Positions 24,241 through 58,707 of a stretch of DNA of 64,000 nt are shown here, in pieces (position 1 is the stretch's first letter; the number at the start of each line of letters is the position of its first letter). The notes under the pieces are model-generated. The model had not been told where the DNA came from and made no database searches. It was given only the letters and a program-made list of their open reading frames with translations. The stretch is from Apus apus (taxonomy: Eukaryota > Chordata > Aves > Apodiformes > Apodidae). The stretch spans positions 126,909,132 to 126,973,131 of the forward strand of contig NC_067282.1 in NCBI RefSeq assembly GCF_020740795.1, in the 5' to 3' direction. Made by a program: the position numbers and the translations under genes.

Positions 24241-27009
24241 CAACACATACAGGGTCTCTTTCCCAGCCACCCACTGGGGGCTGGCACAGATTAACAGGAA
24301 GGCCTGCCTATAGTCTCAAATGATTCTTGTAAAATCACTCCCCACTTTTGTTTCCACTTCTGTAAAATGACAGCAAATACCATGGTGGCATTCTTCATCA
24401 TCTGTCATAAGGTGAGAAGCCTCGTGGGATTATTAGGCTCTCAGGACTTCATCCTGACCCTTCATACACCTGTTTCTCCATCAGCTACTCCATCCTTTCC
24501 ACTCCACTCCTTTTTTCTCATTATGGCCACATTTCCCTGACATTTTCCCTAACACTCCCACTAGTATCATAGCAAGAAGATGTGCTCAGCCTGTGCATCA
24601 GGCAAGATGCATCTAATAGAAGAAGGTATAACTATCTGTGTTTCTAAGGTTAGTTTTAGTTCTTCCTGAATGGGAGCCCAGTCCAGTTGACTCTTACTGT
24701 CCTGAAGGTTGCACTGAACAGAATATGAAAGGATTTCATGCAGAAGCTCATTTCTAATAAGCATGTAGATAAGGTCTGAGACTTGCATCCTGAAGACAAT
24801 TTTTTGTCAGACAACAGCTGAGCATTACCCAGCAGGTAACAAGTCAAAATTGCTGTAGTGGATTTCTAGTCGGACATCCTGAGGGTCTCAAGGTGTCCCT
24901 ATGGAAATTGCAGCTTCATCTGGAAACTGGTAAGACTAAAGAGGAAGAGAAGGAATAAAATTATATTAATATGTTTTTTAATAACATTTCTCTGTTGTTT
25001 TTTTTTTTCCTTAATTGAAGACTTACAAAAAGGAAGGTTTTATTTTCTTTCATTTCTGAATATTTATTCAGACATTGTTAGAAATTAAAATGTTATGGGA
25101 AATTCTGCCAGTTCCATTTCTTTTCCTTCAAAATTAGAGCAAGGAAGAATTTTCAAAATTATTTTCCATTTATCCTTTTGATTGGTTTAAGGTTTATGTT
25201 ATAATTCATATTAAATGTTATAGCACATGTACACTCTTTCAGCGAATTTCATATCAGTATTGGTACTGAATAATATAAAGTCTGAATAAAATTAGTATAA
25301 GGTTTTTGCCTAAAATATATGTTCTTCCCCTTTCCATCCCCATGTGCATGCATGCTATAGAAATACATAATACATTTTGCTCTGAAAGGCAAGTTGACCA
25401 TCACAAGATAGATGGTAAAATTTGTGCAGCGCTGACTGCTAACTAAGCTACTCAGCCAGAAGCACCAGTTTCACTGAACTTTGAATTTTGCTCTGCTAAA
25501 AAAGAGGCAGAGCCAGTAGAAAAAAAAGCAGAAAGTAGGTAAACTTCTTTCTGTTATGCAAGACTAGAAGAAGGAGAATTTTGTGAAATTAAGGGCAACA
25601 TTATCCGAAGGTAGGATGAAAGCCTTTCTGTGTGACATATTAAACTTGTTTAATGCAGGTATGATAATAACACACATACATACACATGCAGAGTATTGAC
25701 ACCTACACAGAAATGGCCAGCATCACCTGGTGGAGCAGAAGTAGAGTCCAGTATGAGGGAACTTCCCCGGTTTTGTTTTCAAAACAAGAAACTGGAAGGG
25801 AATGGGCCCTGCAGACTCACCTCTCCTCCAACAGCCCAGCCCACAAGCACCTGAGAGCACAGGGCAAGATCTGGATTGGCTCCCTAGCAATCATCTGTGC
25901 CACTGGGTAACACGCTGGCATTGCCACAAGCATAAACAAGAATGTGATGAGCCAAGGTTATGTTGTGGGGTATTATGACTGTAACCAAGAGAAGGAGTGA
26001 AAAAAAAGTTATTGTCAACCCCCCTCCCTTTCTGCTTCTCCGGGCAGCGGTCGCGGGGCAGCCCCCCCCCTTCCCTCTCGGCTCCTCTGGGCAGCGGTGC
26101 TGGGGCTCCAGGCAGGTCCAGGTGCTGCAGCAGGGTCTCCTCCCGGGCAGGCAGAGAGCAAAGCCTGCGGATCTTGCCCTCTTTTAATAGATCAGAAATC
26201 ACTGTTTGAGAAAGTACCAGTGTTCAAATTAGCCAATTAGCACTGGCCAGGTATGTACTCTGTCAGAGGCATCTTTCACATATTGTCCCTTTTTCTGCCA
26301 GTTATCATAACCCTTATGCTGTTTTTCTTGCTGCGGACTTATCTGGTAGAGCAAGAGGCCTGTTTCATTCTGTCCTTGGCTAAATTAGTAAAAAGACGCC
26401 ACTCTTGCTTTGCTGGCTTGAAAGGCATTTTGTTTAGTCTTATGTGGGGGGAGAGAAGATGGACTGTTCCCCACAATCACCTGTTTTCTGGAGTCACAAG
26501 CACAACATGATAGCAATATCCCCATATATCTTTTCATAAAAATAGTGCCCCTTTTTACTCCAGAATATTGCCCACACTGATCAGCAGATGCTGCTGTGTC
26601 TTGAGTGAGTGCTGACTGTGTGGGCTGATGCTGTTTAAAGAAGGAAGGTGTTAATGCAATACCACACCGAGCTGGTTCTTTTGGACTCCATTTGAAAAGG
26701 ATGGCACATGTACCATGAAGTGATGCTAATAATGGGCTCCAATTCTCCTGGTAAATCCTTATAGCCGACACTGAGATAGTGTGTATTACATTTTCTGAGC
26801 TCTTAGACAGACTTGTCACAAAGCATTTAGATATATTCCCATTATTTCTCTTCTCTATGATACCATGTAGTTCCCACAAAACTAAGATGAGAATCAGTAA
26901 ATGTCACCACTATATTACAGCTAATTTTTGGGGTCTACATGGATAATAGACCTGTATACATACATGCCTGAGTTACTTATGTTGCAATACAATAGCACCA
27001 CAGCCTGCG
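24241..27009. other. Intergenic, no gene recognised
   Basis: Mostly unique. A short GC-rich patch at about 26030-26165 contains two near-copies of GGGCAGCGG and CpGs; I could not link it to an exon. Confidence 0.45.
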
Positions 27010-27019
27010 TTTAGCTACT

Positions 27020-27275
27020 AAAACTCTAGTCGAGGGAACAAGAATACCCCCTCACCACGCTCACAAATTGTTACTGAGACCAATGTTTAGTTTACGAATC
27101 AACCGGTTTATTAAGGGTTAATACAAACTGAGGGACCAAGGTTCAGGAGAGGCAGCCTAGGTATATATCAGGAAAATAATTCAAAGGTACTGTGGTCTTA
27201 TTGAATGTGCACTCCAAGGCAGAGATGTGGAATGGAGTAAAAGGGTAGGAGTTGAGCCCTGCAGGAAAGTTAGAG
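27020..27275 (-). mobile_element. Possible ERV LTR remnant
   Basis: On the minus strand a TATATAC element (27168-27162) is followed about 50 bases on by AATAAACCGG (27112-27103) and then a GTTGATTCGTAAAC-type segment, which is the order of a promoter, a polyadenylation signal and a U5. I cannot place its ends or match a family with certainty. Confidence 0.3.
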
Positions 27276-27315
27276 TGTGTGTGTGTTTGTGTGTGTTGTG
27301 TGTGTTGTGTGTGTT

Positions 27316-27358
<43 letters not shown>
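27276..27358. repeat. (GT)n microsatellite
   Basis: GT dinucleotides with a few TTGT interruptions. The Cys/Val-rich and Thr/His-rich ORFs here are artefacts of it. Confidence 0.95.
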
Positions 27359-27404
27359 ACGCGTGTACCCTTCCGTGGCGTGCTGCTCCCGGGATGCGGC
27401 TGTC

Positions 27405-27845
27405 AGGGCTCGGCCGAGGGGAGACCTCATTGCTCTATACAACTACCTGAACTATACAACTAACTGAACTATACAACCACCTGAAAGGAGGTTGTAGGGA
27501 GGTGGGAGTTGGCCTCATCTCCCAAGCGAATAATGACAGGATGGGAGGAAATGGCCTGAAGCTGCGCCAGGGGAGGTTTAGACTGGACATTAGACAAGAT
27601 ATTAGAAAGAATTTCTTTATCTAAGCGGTGGTTGGACAGTGGAACAGACTGCCCAGAGAGGTGGTGGAGTCACCATCCCTGGAAATATTTAAAAGAAATA
27701 TGGATACAGTGCTTAGCGACATGATTTAAACACTGAACGGGTAAATTAGGCTGTGGTAGGGAATTTAGGTTATGGCTGGACTTGATGACTCTCAAGGTCC
27801 CTTCCAACCAGGATGATTCTATGATTCTACGATGATTCCATGAAT
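27405..27845 (+). mobile_element. CR1 3'-region fragment with an internal 17-bp triplication
   Basis: GAGGGGAGACCTCATTGCTC, then CTGAAGCTGCGCCAGGGG, GGTTTAGACTGGACATTAG, GGTCCCTTCCAACCAGGATG and ATTCTATGATTCTACG. The usual CTCTACAACTACCTGAAAGG is replaced by three 17-bp copies of CTATACAACTACCTGAA at 27435-27485. Confidence 0.9.
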
Positions 27846-27960
27846 TCACCACTGGGACAACTGGCCACTAACCAGCAAGTGGGGCTCATTCAGTACCATG
27901 TACAGAACCACCCAAAACACCATGACGGGAACCTTAGGAAGCAAGTAGCTGTGCTCAAAG

Positions 27961-28486
27961 GGCTCTGATTTTTGCAAGGAAACCGTGTATATATAGGGGA
28001 GTTCAAGTGTATGAGTCACACAGTTTGTAACATGAAAAATTCACCATGAGTTAAAGGCAACTGAATTAAATGTGAGATATTTTCTAAGAGTAATGTTATA
28101 CAAATGCAACAAAAACCCTACCAAAAGACAGTTTAAAAAGTGATGTTAAACAAATGGATATACAAAACAACAAAAAATATTTAAAAGTATTATTAAAAAA
28201 ATGCAAATATAAAACATCCAAAACCATTTTCTAAAAGTAATGTTGAACAAATGCACTTCAAAAAACAACGAAACACAGTTTTTAAAAGTGATATTCAGGA
28301 CTGCAACTTGAAATGAGCTGCTTGTTATACCTTTGTTTGAGTTACCTTTATCTGATCATTAATTTTTTGCTTCTCACATTTGATTTAGTTGCCTTTACCC
28401 AGTCTTTTTTGTGTTACAAATCATGTGACTCCTACACTCCCCTATATATACACCCAGTTTCCTTGCAGAAAGAAGTAAATAAGCCC
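27961..28486. repeat. Inverted-repeat (foldback) element with 50-bp tandem core
   Basis: The left arm (27961-28077) and right arm (28373-28486) are reverse complements at roughly 80-85 percent by eye. Both contain TGTATATATAGGGGAGT, then GAGTCACA, TTTGTAACA, TAAAGGCAACT and AAATGTGAGA. The 295-bp centre holds about five copies of a unit of 48-51 bp, starting near 28081, 28132, 28180, 28228 and 28279 with TTT(C)TAAAAGTRATGTT and AACAAATG. No ORF is present. It could be a non-autonomous foldback or MITE-like element, or two LTR fragments head to head. Confidence 0.75.
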
Positions 28487-28719
28487 TGTTGAAAAATAGA
28501 GGTGGTTCGATAGTAAAATATTTTGGGCATACCAAAGCTTCTACTTTAAATCTTATGTTCTCCATGCCACCTAGAAAATGGGCCTGGTTGAGGATGCTAA
28601 GCTTTTGTAGAAACTACAATCTAACCAATGCCTTTAGCAGCCTTAGGCACAGTGAATAAGACAGATAATGTGTGACTGAGATCATCAAATGCAATTATTA
28701 GCTGGTAAAAAGGCACAGA

Positions 28720-29038
28720 ACCATGCAACAGTTGCATTCTATCTTTTCGTCTATATAATTGATAAAGATGCTAAAAAGAAGTGTTCCCAGCACTGAGCCC
28801 TGAGGAACCCCACTTATGACCAGCCACCAGCTGTATTTAACTCCATTCACCACCACTCTCTGGGCCTGGCCGTCCAGCCAGTGCTTTACCCAGCAGAGCG
28901 TGTGCCCATCCAAGCCATGAGCAGCCAGGTTTTTTTCAACAGAATGCTGTGGGAGACAGTGTCAAAGGCCTCATGGAAGTTCATATAGACAACATCCACA
29001 GCCTTTCCCTCATTGAACAACTTTTTTAAAATACTCCA
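28720..29038 (-). mobile_element. CR1 fragment, internal RT piece
   Basis: On the minus strand it covers the region after the SKAFDTVS motif through [20 protein letters not shown]. Both the 5' part and the 3' end are missing. Confidence 0.87.
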
Positions 29039-32000
29039 TTAAAAAAAAAAAAAAGTCACAGTTTTAGAAATGTGGAAAGTAATGCAACTTTCATCTCATA
29101 TATCACAAGCCGTCAAAACTGAATATCTAGTCAAAGGCATTTATTTATGTTGCTTTAATGAAGGAGCCTAGATTAACCTACACCAAACAACTCTCTTTTA
29201 AATTACTTAAGTGACATGGAATGAATCCAAAATGCAGCATTTCTATACCTTTTAAACGTCTTCTCATTTTTTTAGTATAAATCTAATCACTCATTTTGAT
29301 ACATTAATTCTTATCCCCCCATACTCAAACTCAGTGTGAAAAACCTCAAAATCTTGCTGAAGATTAGCTATGAGACTTTGAGGGAAGGATTCAGTTTGAG
29401 AACAACCTGACTAGATACATAGAGCTCTGAATGTATACAGGTGCATCCCTACTCATAAGCTGTCAGTGGAACCCTGAATTAGGAGACCTCATTCAGTTGC
29501 TCACACACAGGTGCCTAGTGCTGTTTGAGATGCCCACTTGTACTTCAGCCAGCCTCACCAGCTGCTCCAAGTGGGCATGGGTTTCCTGCCATACCTGTCC
29601 CAGCTCTGTCAGGTCTATGTGGATAACCAGTCATTAGGCTATCTAAAATAGCTGTTCATGCATACGTTAAGACAGGAGATTCATGCCTGCAGTTACAATA
29701 AAGAGTCTGGACAACAGATTTACATCTAGTCAAAATAAGGGATTAATGAGGAAGAAAGGCAGCATTTTACAAACAGCTATTTAAACCAGTGTTCATGTGT
29801 AAGGTTAGTCATAGGACCCAACAACTAATACTTTTGACACCTGCTGCAGTGGATGATAGATACAAAACTGAATATTGCTGTTAAATTGGTTAAAATTACC
29901 ATTTTCTGTCTTTATCCTTCTTTTTTTCAGAGTGTTAAGCATCACTGTTCTGCAGCTATGCTCAGACTAAGATTAAATTCTGCTTTTGTCTTTACTTTTT
30001 ATATTTGTCTGGGGGGAATATGGGAATTATGTAAATATGCTAATCTTATTTTAGAGCAAAACGGTGGGAAGACCACTGCCTATTAGGCAGTATATGAAGC
30101 AATGGTAAAACAGTAGAGTTGGTCACTTATTTTTCAAATTAAATACTTTTCTCCATAAATGTGGATGTACTGAAACCACAGCTTTTCACAGACATACTAC
30201 ACTGCCAACAGTTTGGCAGGGAGACCTTACAGTTCCAAGTGGAATTAGGGACTGGGGAAAAAAAAAAAAAAAGAGAGAGAGAGAAAAAGAAACAATTGCC
30301 CAAGTGAGCTAATAAGAAAGAACATTTGGTATGTTGATATCCAGCTTCTGAACCGTGTGTTGTGGTATTTGGAGCAAGGCTTGAAGCTGAATCCTGTATC
30401 TCAAGTGCAGGCAGCTCAACTCTGTGCCTCATGCCCCAAACAAGGTTTGTTTGACAGAACCTGTTACAGTGCTTGCAATTATAATATTCCTTACTTTCTG
30501 GACAAAGCATATTGGTATGGTGTGAATGTGCAGATCAGTGGTATAATAGCTTATCTGGATAAAAGGGCAGAATCAAGGCTGCATTAGAAAATTCACTAAC
30601 TTTTCATCCTGCTTCTCAGAAATTCAGGTTTCAAGTATTTGTCACACTTCTTGTCCCTCCCCATCTCCATCCTTCCCAATGCCTGTGTCCTCTGGAACAC
30701 CTTAAGACAATGCAGGATTACTTTCATTTGGGAAATGCACTATGTTGCATTCTGTAGCACTATGAGCTGCTACAGTTCAGATTGCTGTGGTGCACAGTAC
30801 TATATCATACTGAGATGGGTGTTACTCTCTGAGAAGCCATTGTATGGTATGTTGTTATATTATGGTCTCCATTTGAAGTCAAATTAACCAGCAGGTTTAA
30901 AAATTACTGGAGACAGATACCCAGACAGATGCTCTAAGAAAGTAATAATATGAACCTTTGGTAGTCAGGCTAAAAATACCCCTGCTTCTTTGATATCCTT
31001 CCTTTTCTATGTTTGGATTTTTCCCAGATCCTCTAGGTTTCAAAAAACTGTAGACTTACTTGCCTTTTGTCACACATCTGCAGGAGTGCTTCTACCAAAT
31101 CATATGGGGAGGGCACAGCAAGAAGCAGAGGGGACAGAGACTCCTCAGTGAGTGAAGCACGCAGTCCCAAAGGAAAGGTGCTGGCAGAGATTTTTTTCAT
31201 GAGCTGTCTTGTGAAAGGACTTCACCTTTGCTTGACAGAATTTCTCAGAGTGAAAAGCTCTACCTTTTTTTTCACAGGCTGAAATACTCGGATGCTCAGA
31301 AGAAAACTGAGAGTAGAGAGGTGATAATTCAATTTATATTAAATTATTTGCAAAGTGGGCTGGGAGTGAAAGAGACAGTACAAGAGCATATGAGGGATAT
31401 TTAGGGAGGAGGGAATTGTAGAACTGTAGTTCTTTTGCTCACTTTCTCTTCCCAAGCTTCAAAGGGGTGAAAATAGTACTGTTGAAGGCAGTAGGTCTTG
31501 GGTAAAGGACTTTTGGAACAGATACAAACAATACAGTATCTAAATAGTAATTTTGTTGACAGGCTTGTAATTTGAAAGCTAAGAGCACTGGGAAGAATAG
31601 AGTGTCAAAGATGACCATTTTCTAGGCTTACAAATTGGCTTTTGCGTTCTCACATAACAAATAGGAGGGCACATACACACCTATGGCCACAGAAATTTAT
31701 GCCTGCTGATAAACCCTTGCACTGTAGACCAGGAGTAATCAGGAGAGTCTCTGCGTGCGGAAGTCACAGACCTGGGCAAGTAGCAAAAAATACTCATTTC
31801 TAGCAGGAAGAGGTTGTTTGAAAATAGGCATGGAATAGTGAAAGTGGAAAAAGTCGCCTACCACAAGACTCCAGCCATGCCCCAGGAAGCTGAAATCCTC
31901 ACACAAAAAACACACAGGATCCCACTAAATAAATTATCAGTTATTATTGCTTGTTTCTTCCTAGCAGAAGCAACAATTCACTCAATGATCAACCTTTTGC

Positions 32001-35000
32001 ATGGACTAGGAGTTTTAATGTGTTTAAATGATGAAGAGTGACTGCAACAACTTTTTTAGATTTCTTGCGCAATCTGGTTCTTTTTATATAATCTGCATTA
32101 CATCCACCCAATACAGTGCAGTGCCAAAAGGATGCTGGTGCTAACACAAAGGAACTCCAATCCTCCAATCAAATAAATTACAAGACAGGATGTTTTCTTG
32201 GAAATAATTCTTAGTGCTTTGTCTATTCAATACTCCTGTTAAACAAGTGATTGTTTCTCACAGCATGCAAATAATATCCTTGGAGCATGAGCTTACATAC
32301 CTGACAGTTTGGCAAGATTTCTTTCTAAGAGCTTCAATCTTCCTAGATTTTCCTGTCACAAATTACTGTAATTCTTCAATCTGATTGGCCTACCAATAAT
32401 TTTCCTGTAGCAATTCTGCTTTAAAAAATAGATAAATATGGAAACAATGTGACCAATCTCTTAATTTCTCTATTAAGTCTCTCTGCAGATTGAAAAATTC
32501 AAATGGCTTAATCCCATTCAGTCTGACAAACATTAACTTTTTTTTTTTCTCATATATAGATAGTAAATGTTTGATATGTAGATAAAACCCAGCATTACAA
32601 GTAATATATACTCCTGGTTAGCACCTTGCCCCAGGGCAGATGATCCCTGCTCATTCTCACAGATGTTACAGAAGTCACAGAGTGTTATATGCACATCCTG
32701 CATTGTGAAATCAAAACAAGGGCAGGGCAGGGCATGGCAAGCTGCAAAATCTCTGTTTTAGATTTTTTGTACTTTGTTCTGAGAGCTTCTTAGCTGCATT
32801 GATTTAGTGAAGCAATTGCTACTTTTTAAAGTGTACTACAGACATGCTGCTGCACTCTCATGGCTCAGGTCTACCCTTACATAACATACAGGGCTTTTTT
32901 GTTTTGTTTTGTTATTTGGGTTGAGGTATAAACCTGAAATCCCAGGTCAAGATACAACATTCTAGATATAAACAAGGACCCCCACCTTTGCACATTTTTT
33001 ATATGAAATGTATATGGTGGACTTCCTATTCTTATGTAGTAGGGGTGCTAAAGAAGAGCCATTAGTAATGCATTCCAAATGGAAGAGAGGCAACCTGTAG
33101 TGACACTAGATGGCATTGGAACATTAATGAAGCAACACCTCACAACCAGTTGCACCTCTATGTTACGGAATTGGGATTGTAGTGTTTCAAGATGGTTGCA
33201 GATGATACCTTTATTAACCCTGAGTAAAAGAACTAACTTCAGGATGCAGCATGAGGAAAAGCATGGTGCGGCTGTTAGAATCTCCATTATCAGGTCTGGG
33301 CTCCAGCAGTGACTGTACATGTTTGACTTATAGCAATTATATTTAGGCAGCATCCTAGGAAGGTGGCAAAGTGCAACAGTGCTGGTTTCTGCAACTTCTC
33401 TTCAACACAACACAATTTCCCAGCACTTTCCCATACCATGATGTCCCTTCTAGCCTTACACCTCAAATCAGCTGTAAAATGCCCAGGTCTGTATGTCCCA
33501 CACTCCTTAATGGCTTTCATTTGGCTCAGCTCCTGGGCAAGGGCCACCACATCCTTACAGTGATATAGAAACATGCAGGTGCTCCCTGGACAGCCAGTGC
33601 TCTCATTGGTCTCAGTGGGCCAGCAGAACTTACTATAACCACATTCTCCTGCCTTTCTCAAAGTGGTAACACTAACAGGGTTTCACTTCCCTTGTCAACT
33701 GTAGCATAACAGAAGCAAAATACTTTTGAGAACACTGTTCCTCTGTCTACCTCAGCTAATATCTGTTAATAAATTGAGGAGCTCAGGGGAAGAGGACACC
33801 AACTGGAAGACAGGCAGGCCAATGTGCTGAGACAGAAAGAAAGCAGCTACCTAATTCTCTTGCCAAATGTGGATAAAAACTGGCACATCATACAGAAAGA
33901 GCCCATGATGCATGGTTTGGGCTTCTCAATTAAGTAAACCAATCACTAAGAGTCTCTTTTCTCTCTGAGTCTGCTCTGTTACCAGTCTGCAGGTGGCTCA
34001 AGCAGAGTGGGAGTCAAAAGATTCTTCTCAACATTTTGAAAGCTGTTCTTTTACAGCATGGAGAAGCGGATGCTACCTCTGTATGATGAATTGACTTCTT
34101 TCTGCAGAGGAATGTGAAAGCAGAAGATGGGCTAGATCTTTCTGCCAAGTAATTTCTATTTAATCCTATCATCTCTGAAAAAAATACAATGGTTATCTAA
34201 AAGAGCCCTCATTAGGAAAGATATTGAATACGAAAATTACTGTGGAGGCTGAAGGAATTAAAAAGTAACAGAAGGTCAGCAAAGAAGACAGGTAATACAT
34301 GGCACCCAACTAGCCACAGTAAAATACCATCCATCTGCCTTCTGAGAACAGCAGGATAGTCAAACTGAATTGCAGTTTCAGTTGGCTTTATCACTTTTCC
34401 CTCAACTTTATGAATGCCTTGAAAAACCCATCAGAATATAACATGAGAACATGGTGCTGCTTACTAGCAAAAGCTATTGAAATGTATTAATTGTGAAGAA
34501 AATGCAACTCCAGCACACAAGCCCATACATTAAATAAGGTTTCTGGCTTCATTAGGACTAAGCAGCACTAATGAGAGCAGCTTAATATAACTGATCCCAA
34601 ACTTTACCTCTGAGGTAGAGCAGACAAATACACAAGCGCACAATTATGAGAAGACAAGTATTTTAACATGCAGCAGCCTAAGCAGTCAAGTGAATGTACT
34701 ACAACAGAGATGGAAAATGAACAACTGAATCAAAACTTTATAGTTCCAAGAATATAAGGATCTGACATTTTATGTCAAGTGGTATCAGAATAAGTACTTT
34801 TGCTGGTTTTAGTCCACATTGAACACCTGTTCTTAAACATAAACCCTTCGCTTTTTATTTTCTGTGTTACTTGCAAATAATCAGCCCAAATCTTTTCCAA
34901 ATACCTGCAAAAACCTATCTGAATATTTCCTAAAAACTGATGGTTTGTTCAGCTCCTCCAAGGGGTGGGACTCCTCTGTGAAATGTGATAAGGGCTCTAC

Positions 35001-35401
35001 CCACACTCAACAAGATGCTCAACCACCCTGATCACCAAAACAGCAGCGCATAACAGAACTCACTTTTCCCAGTATATCATTCTGGTGATAAATAGGATCT
35101 TCTCACAGACTCCAGGAGGGTTCAGCTGCAAAGGAGTCTCTCTGAAGCCAGAGAAACAGATAGTTCTGGTACTGCAACCTGGCTTGCTGGTCAGTAGTGC
35201 TTGCATCAGAGCAGGATAGTATTTGATAGTATTTACCCTTGTAATTCGCTGCTCAGTTACACTCAAAAGTGAGCTATTACCCTGCTGGCTCTTTCATCTT
35301 CCAGGCATTTCTTCACCAGTCTCAGGATTTGCCTGAAGCCAAGAAGGTGGTCCCAATGCATTGTGCTGTCCTTTTTCTCTGAGATGACTGTTACCATTAA
35401 T
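29039..35401. other. Intergenic, no gene recognised
   Basis: About 6.3 kb without a supported gene. An A-run/GA-run sits at 30257-30284. Opposed ORFs of about 100 codons at 33.05-33.66 kb have no recognisable family and no splice context. Confidence 0.45.
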
Positions 35402-35515
35402 CACAGAATATTAGGCGTTGGAAGGGACCTGTGAAGATCATCGAGTCCAAGTCCCCTGCCAGAGCAGGATTAACTTTCTATTCAGTAGGACAGCACACCT
35501 GCTATAGGGCTTTTT
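35402..35515 (-). mobile_element. CR1 3'-end fragment
   Basis: Antisense CR1 end: CACAGAATATTAGGCGTTGG, AAGGGACCTGTGAAGATCAT and CCCCTGCCAGAGCAGGATTA. Confidence 0.85.
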
Positions 35516-36351
35516 TAATGCAGTCACCTCTGTACCCTGTCTGATGGCTTGTTTATTCACTGTTAGAATTGTGTGAGGATCATTTTGATGTCCTTTGGGT
35601 TTTCCTTTTACACAAAGAGCCTGTGCGAGTTTGCTGTTATGGTGAGTCTTAACACCTGTGAACCACTATTTCTCTTGGGATTAACTGCTGTTACAGTAGA
35701 GGCTGCATTTTGTAGGACAATTTCCTCATTATTTCTTTTTATCTTGTGGCACTATCTATAAGCCACGGTAAAGTATAAGACTCATAACGGGGTGGGTACT
35801 TTACAGATGCAATGAAACTACAGTCTATTGTCCAAAGAGCTAAATGTTTAAATTAATTAAACATATAAATCATAGGGCTCACAGAAATCTGGGTTTTTTT
35901 CAGAGTATTAAGTTAAGCTTCCCATGGACGACTATTTCCTGAATCAAAGCAGCTTCCTTTAATCCATCCTCCTTGTTGATAGGAATATTGAGTGGAGATC
36001 TTGCAGAAGTAAGCCCAGAATACCAGTCTTCTGTGTTGCTGCTAAAGAGCTAAAGAGCATAATTTACATTTCTAAATCTGCTGTGTGACAATGTTTCCTA
36101 TTTAGTGCTTCACTATAAAAAAGAGAGAGAGAGAGAAGGAGGAAAGCGAAGATGCTGGGTTTGATTTATCTTATTATTTACACAAAAGTAAATGCAGTGA
36201 TCCTCTCCATGAAATATTCCTGATTTACCCTGAAATAAGTGAAAGGACTCGAGATTCTTCAAACAATGCATTTCTTCTTTTAGCTCCAGGAAAATCTAAA
36301 ATTTGAATGTCTGTTGTAACATCAAGAATAAGCCACCTCTACAGTCTCCAT
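35516..36351. other. Sequence just downstream of DYRK4, no gene recognised
   Basis: Contains a short GA run (36121-36138). No other feature seen. Confidence 0.45.
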
Positions 36352-36357
36352 TTTATT
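36352..36357 (-). terminator. Candidate DYRK4 polyadenylation signal (AATAAA)
   Basis: AATAAA on the minus strand, 224 bases beyond the TAA. No nearer canonical hexamer was noticed between the stop codon and this point, so the 3'UTR would be about 250 nt. Confidence 0.5.
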
Positions 36358-36580
36358 GCTGCCAGTTTTGAAGTATCTCTGATGACAACAAGGATGTAGA
36401 TGAGGAAAAGGAATTGTTTTCAAATTCTGTTTTGGTTGCCTGGACTATTTCAGGGTAAAATGAACATTAAAGATACTTACAATGTGCACAGCCCATATAC
36501 AGCTTATTTTCCTGAGTACAAAGAATACCTACAAAATATACCACGTGTGCAACTGAACCAATCATCACATGTGCTGTCTG

Positions 36581-58552
<21,972 letters not shown>

Positions 58553-58572
<20 letters not shown>

Positions 58573-58707
58573 TCTGCAAGCTCTTATTTGTTATCTGAGG
58601 CAAGCTGCTTTCAAAGGAGGGAGGGTCTGCAGTGCCTGCAACCAAACCATTCAGATGGTTTGGTTGCTTGACCTTCAGATGAGGGAGAGAACACCACGAC
58701 TGACTTT
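58553..58707 (-). CDS. DYRK4: DYRK4 exon 1 (tentative): 5'UTR and start codon
   Basis: An acceptor-like end (TTTATTTAG) at 58708 and a consensus donor CAG|GTGAGT at 58553 bound a 155-nt block. An ATG at 58572-58570 with A at -3 and an upstream frame that stays open gives MSFPLF plus two bases (AG), which join the next exon's first base to form Arg7. A different frame is open across the whole block, so it could instead be untranslated or code in another isoform. The acceptor at its 5' end means a further upstream exon should exist; I could not find it. I chose this start because it is the only one I found that enters exon 2 in the right phase. RNA evidence would decide it. Confidence 0.4.

Noticed and set aside
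27143..27467. Cys/Val-rich and Thr/His-rich ORFs
   Set aside because: Produced by the (GT)n microsatellite.
33048..33661. Overlapping ORFs of 65-123 codons on both strands
   Set aside because: No recognisable domain, no paired splice sites, and opposed ORFs of this size arise by chance.
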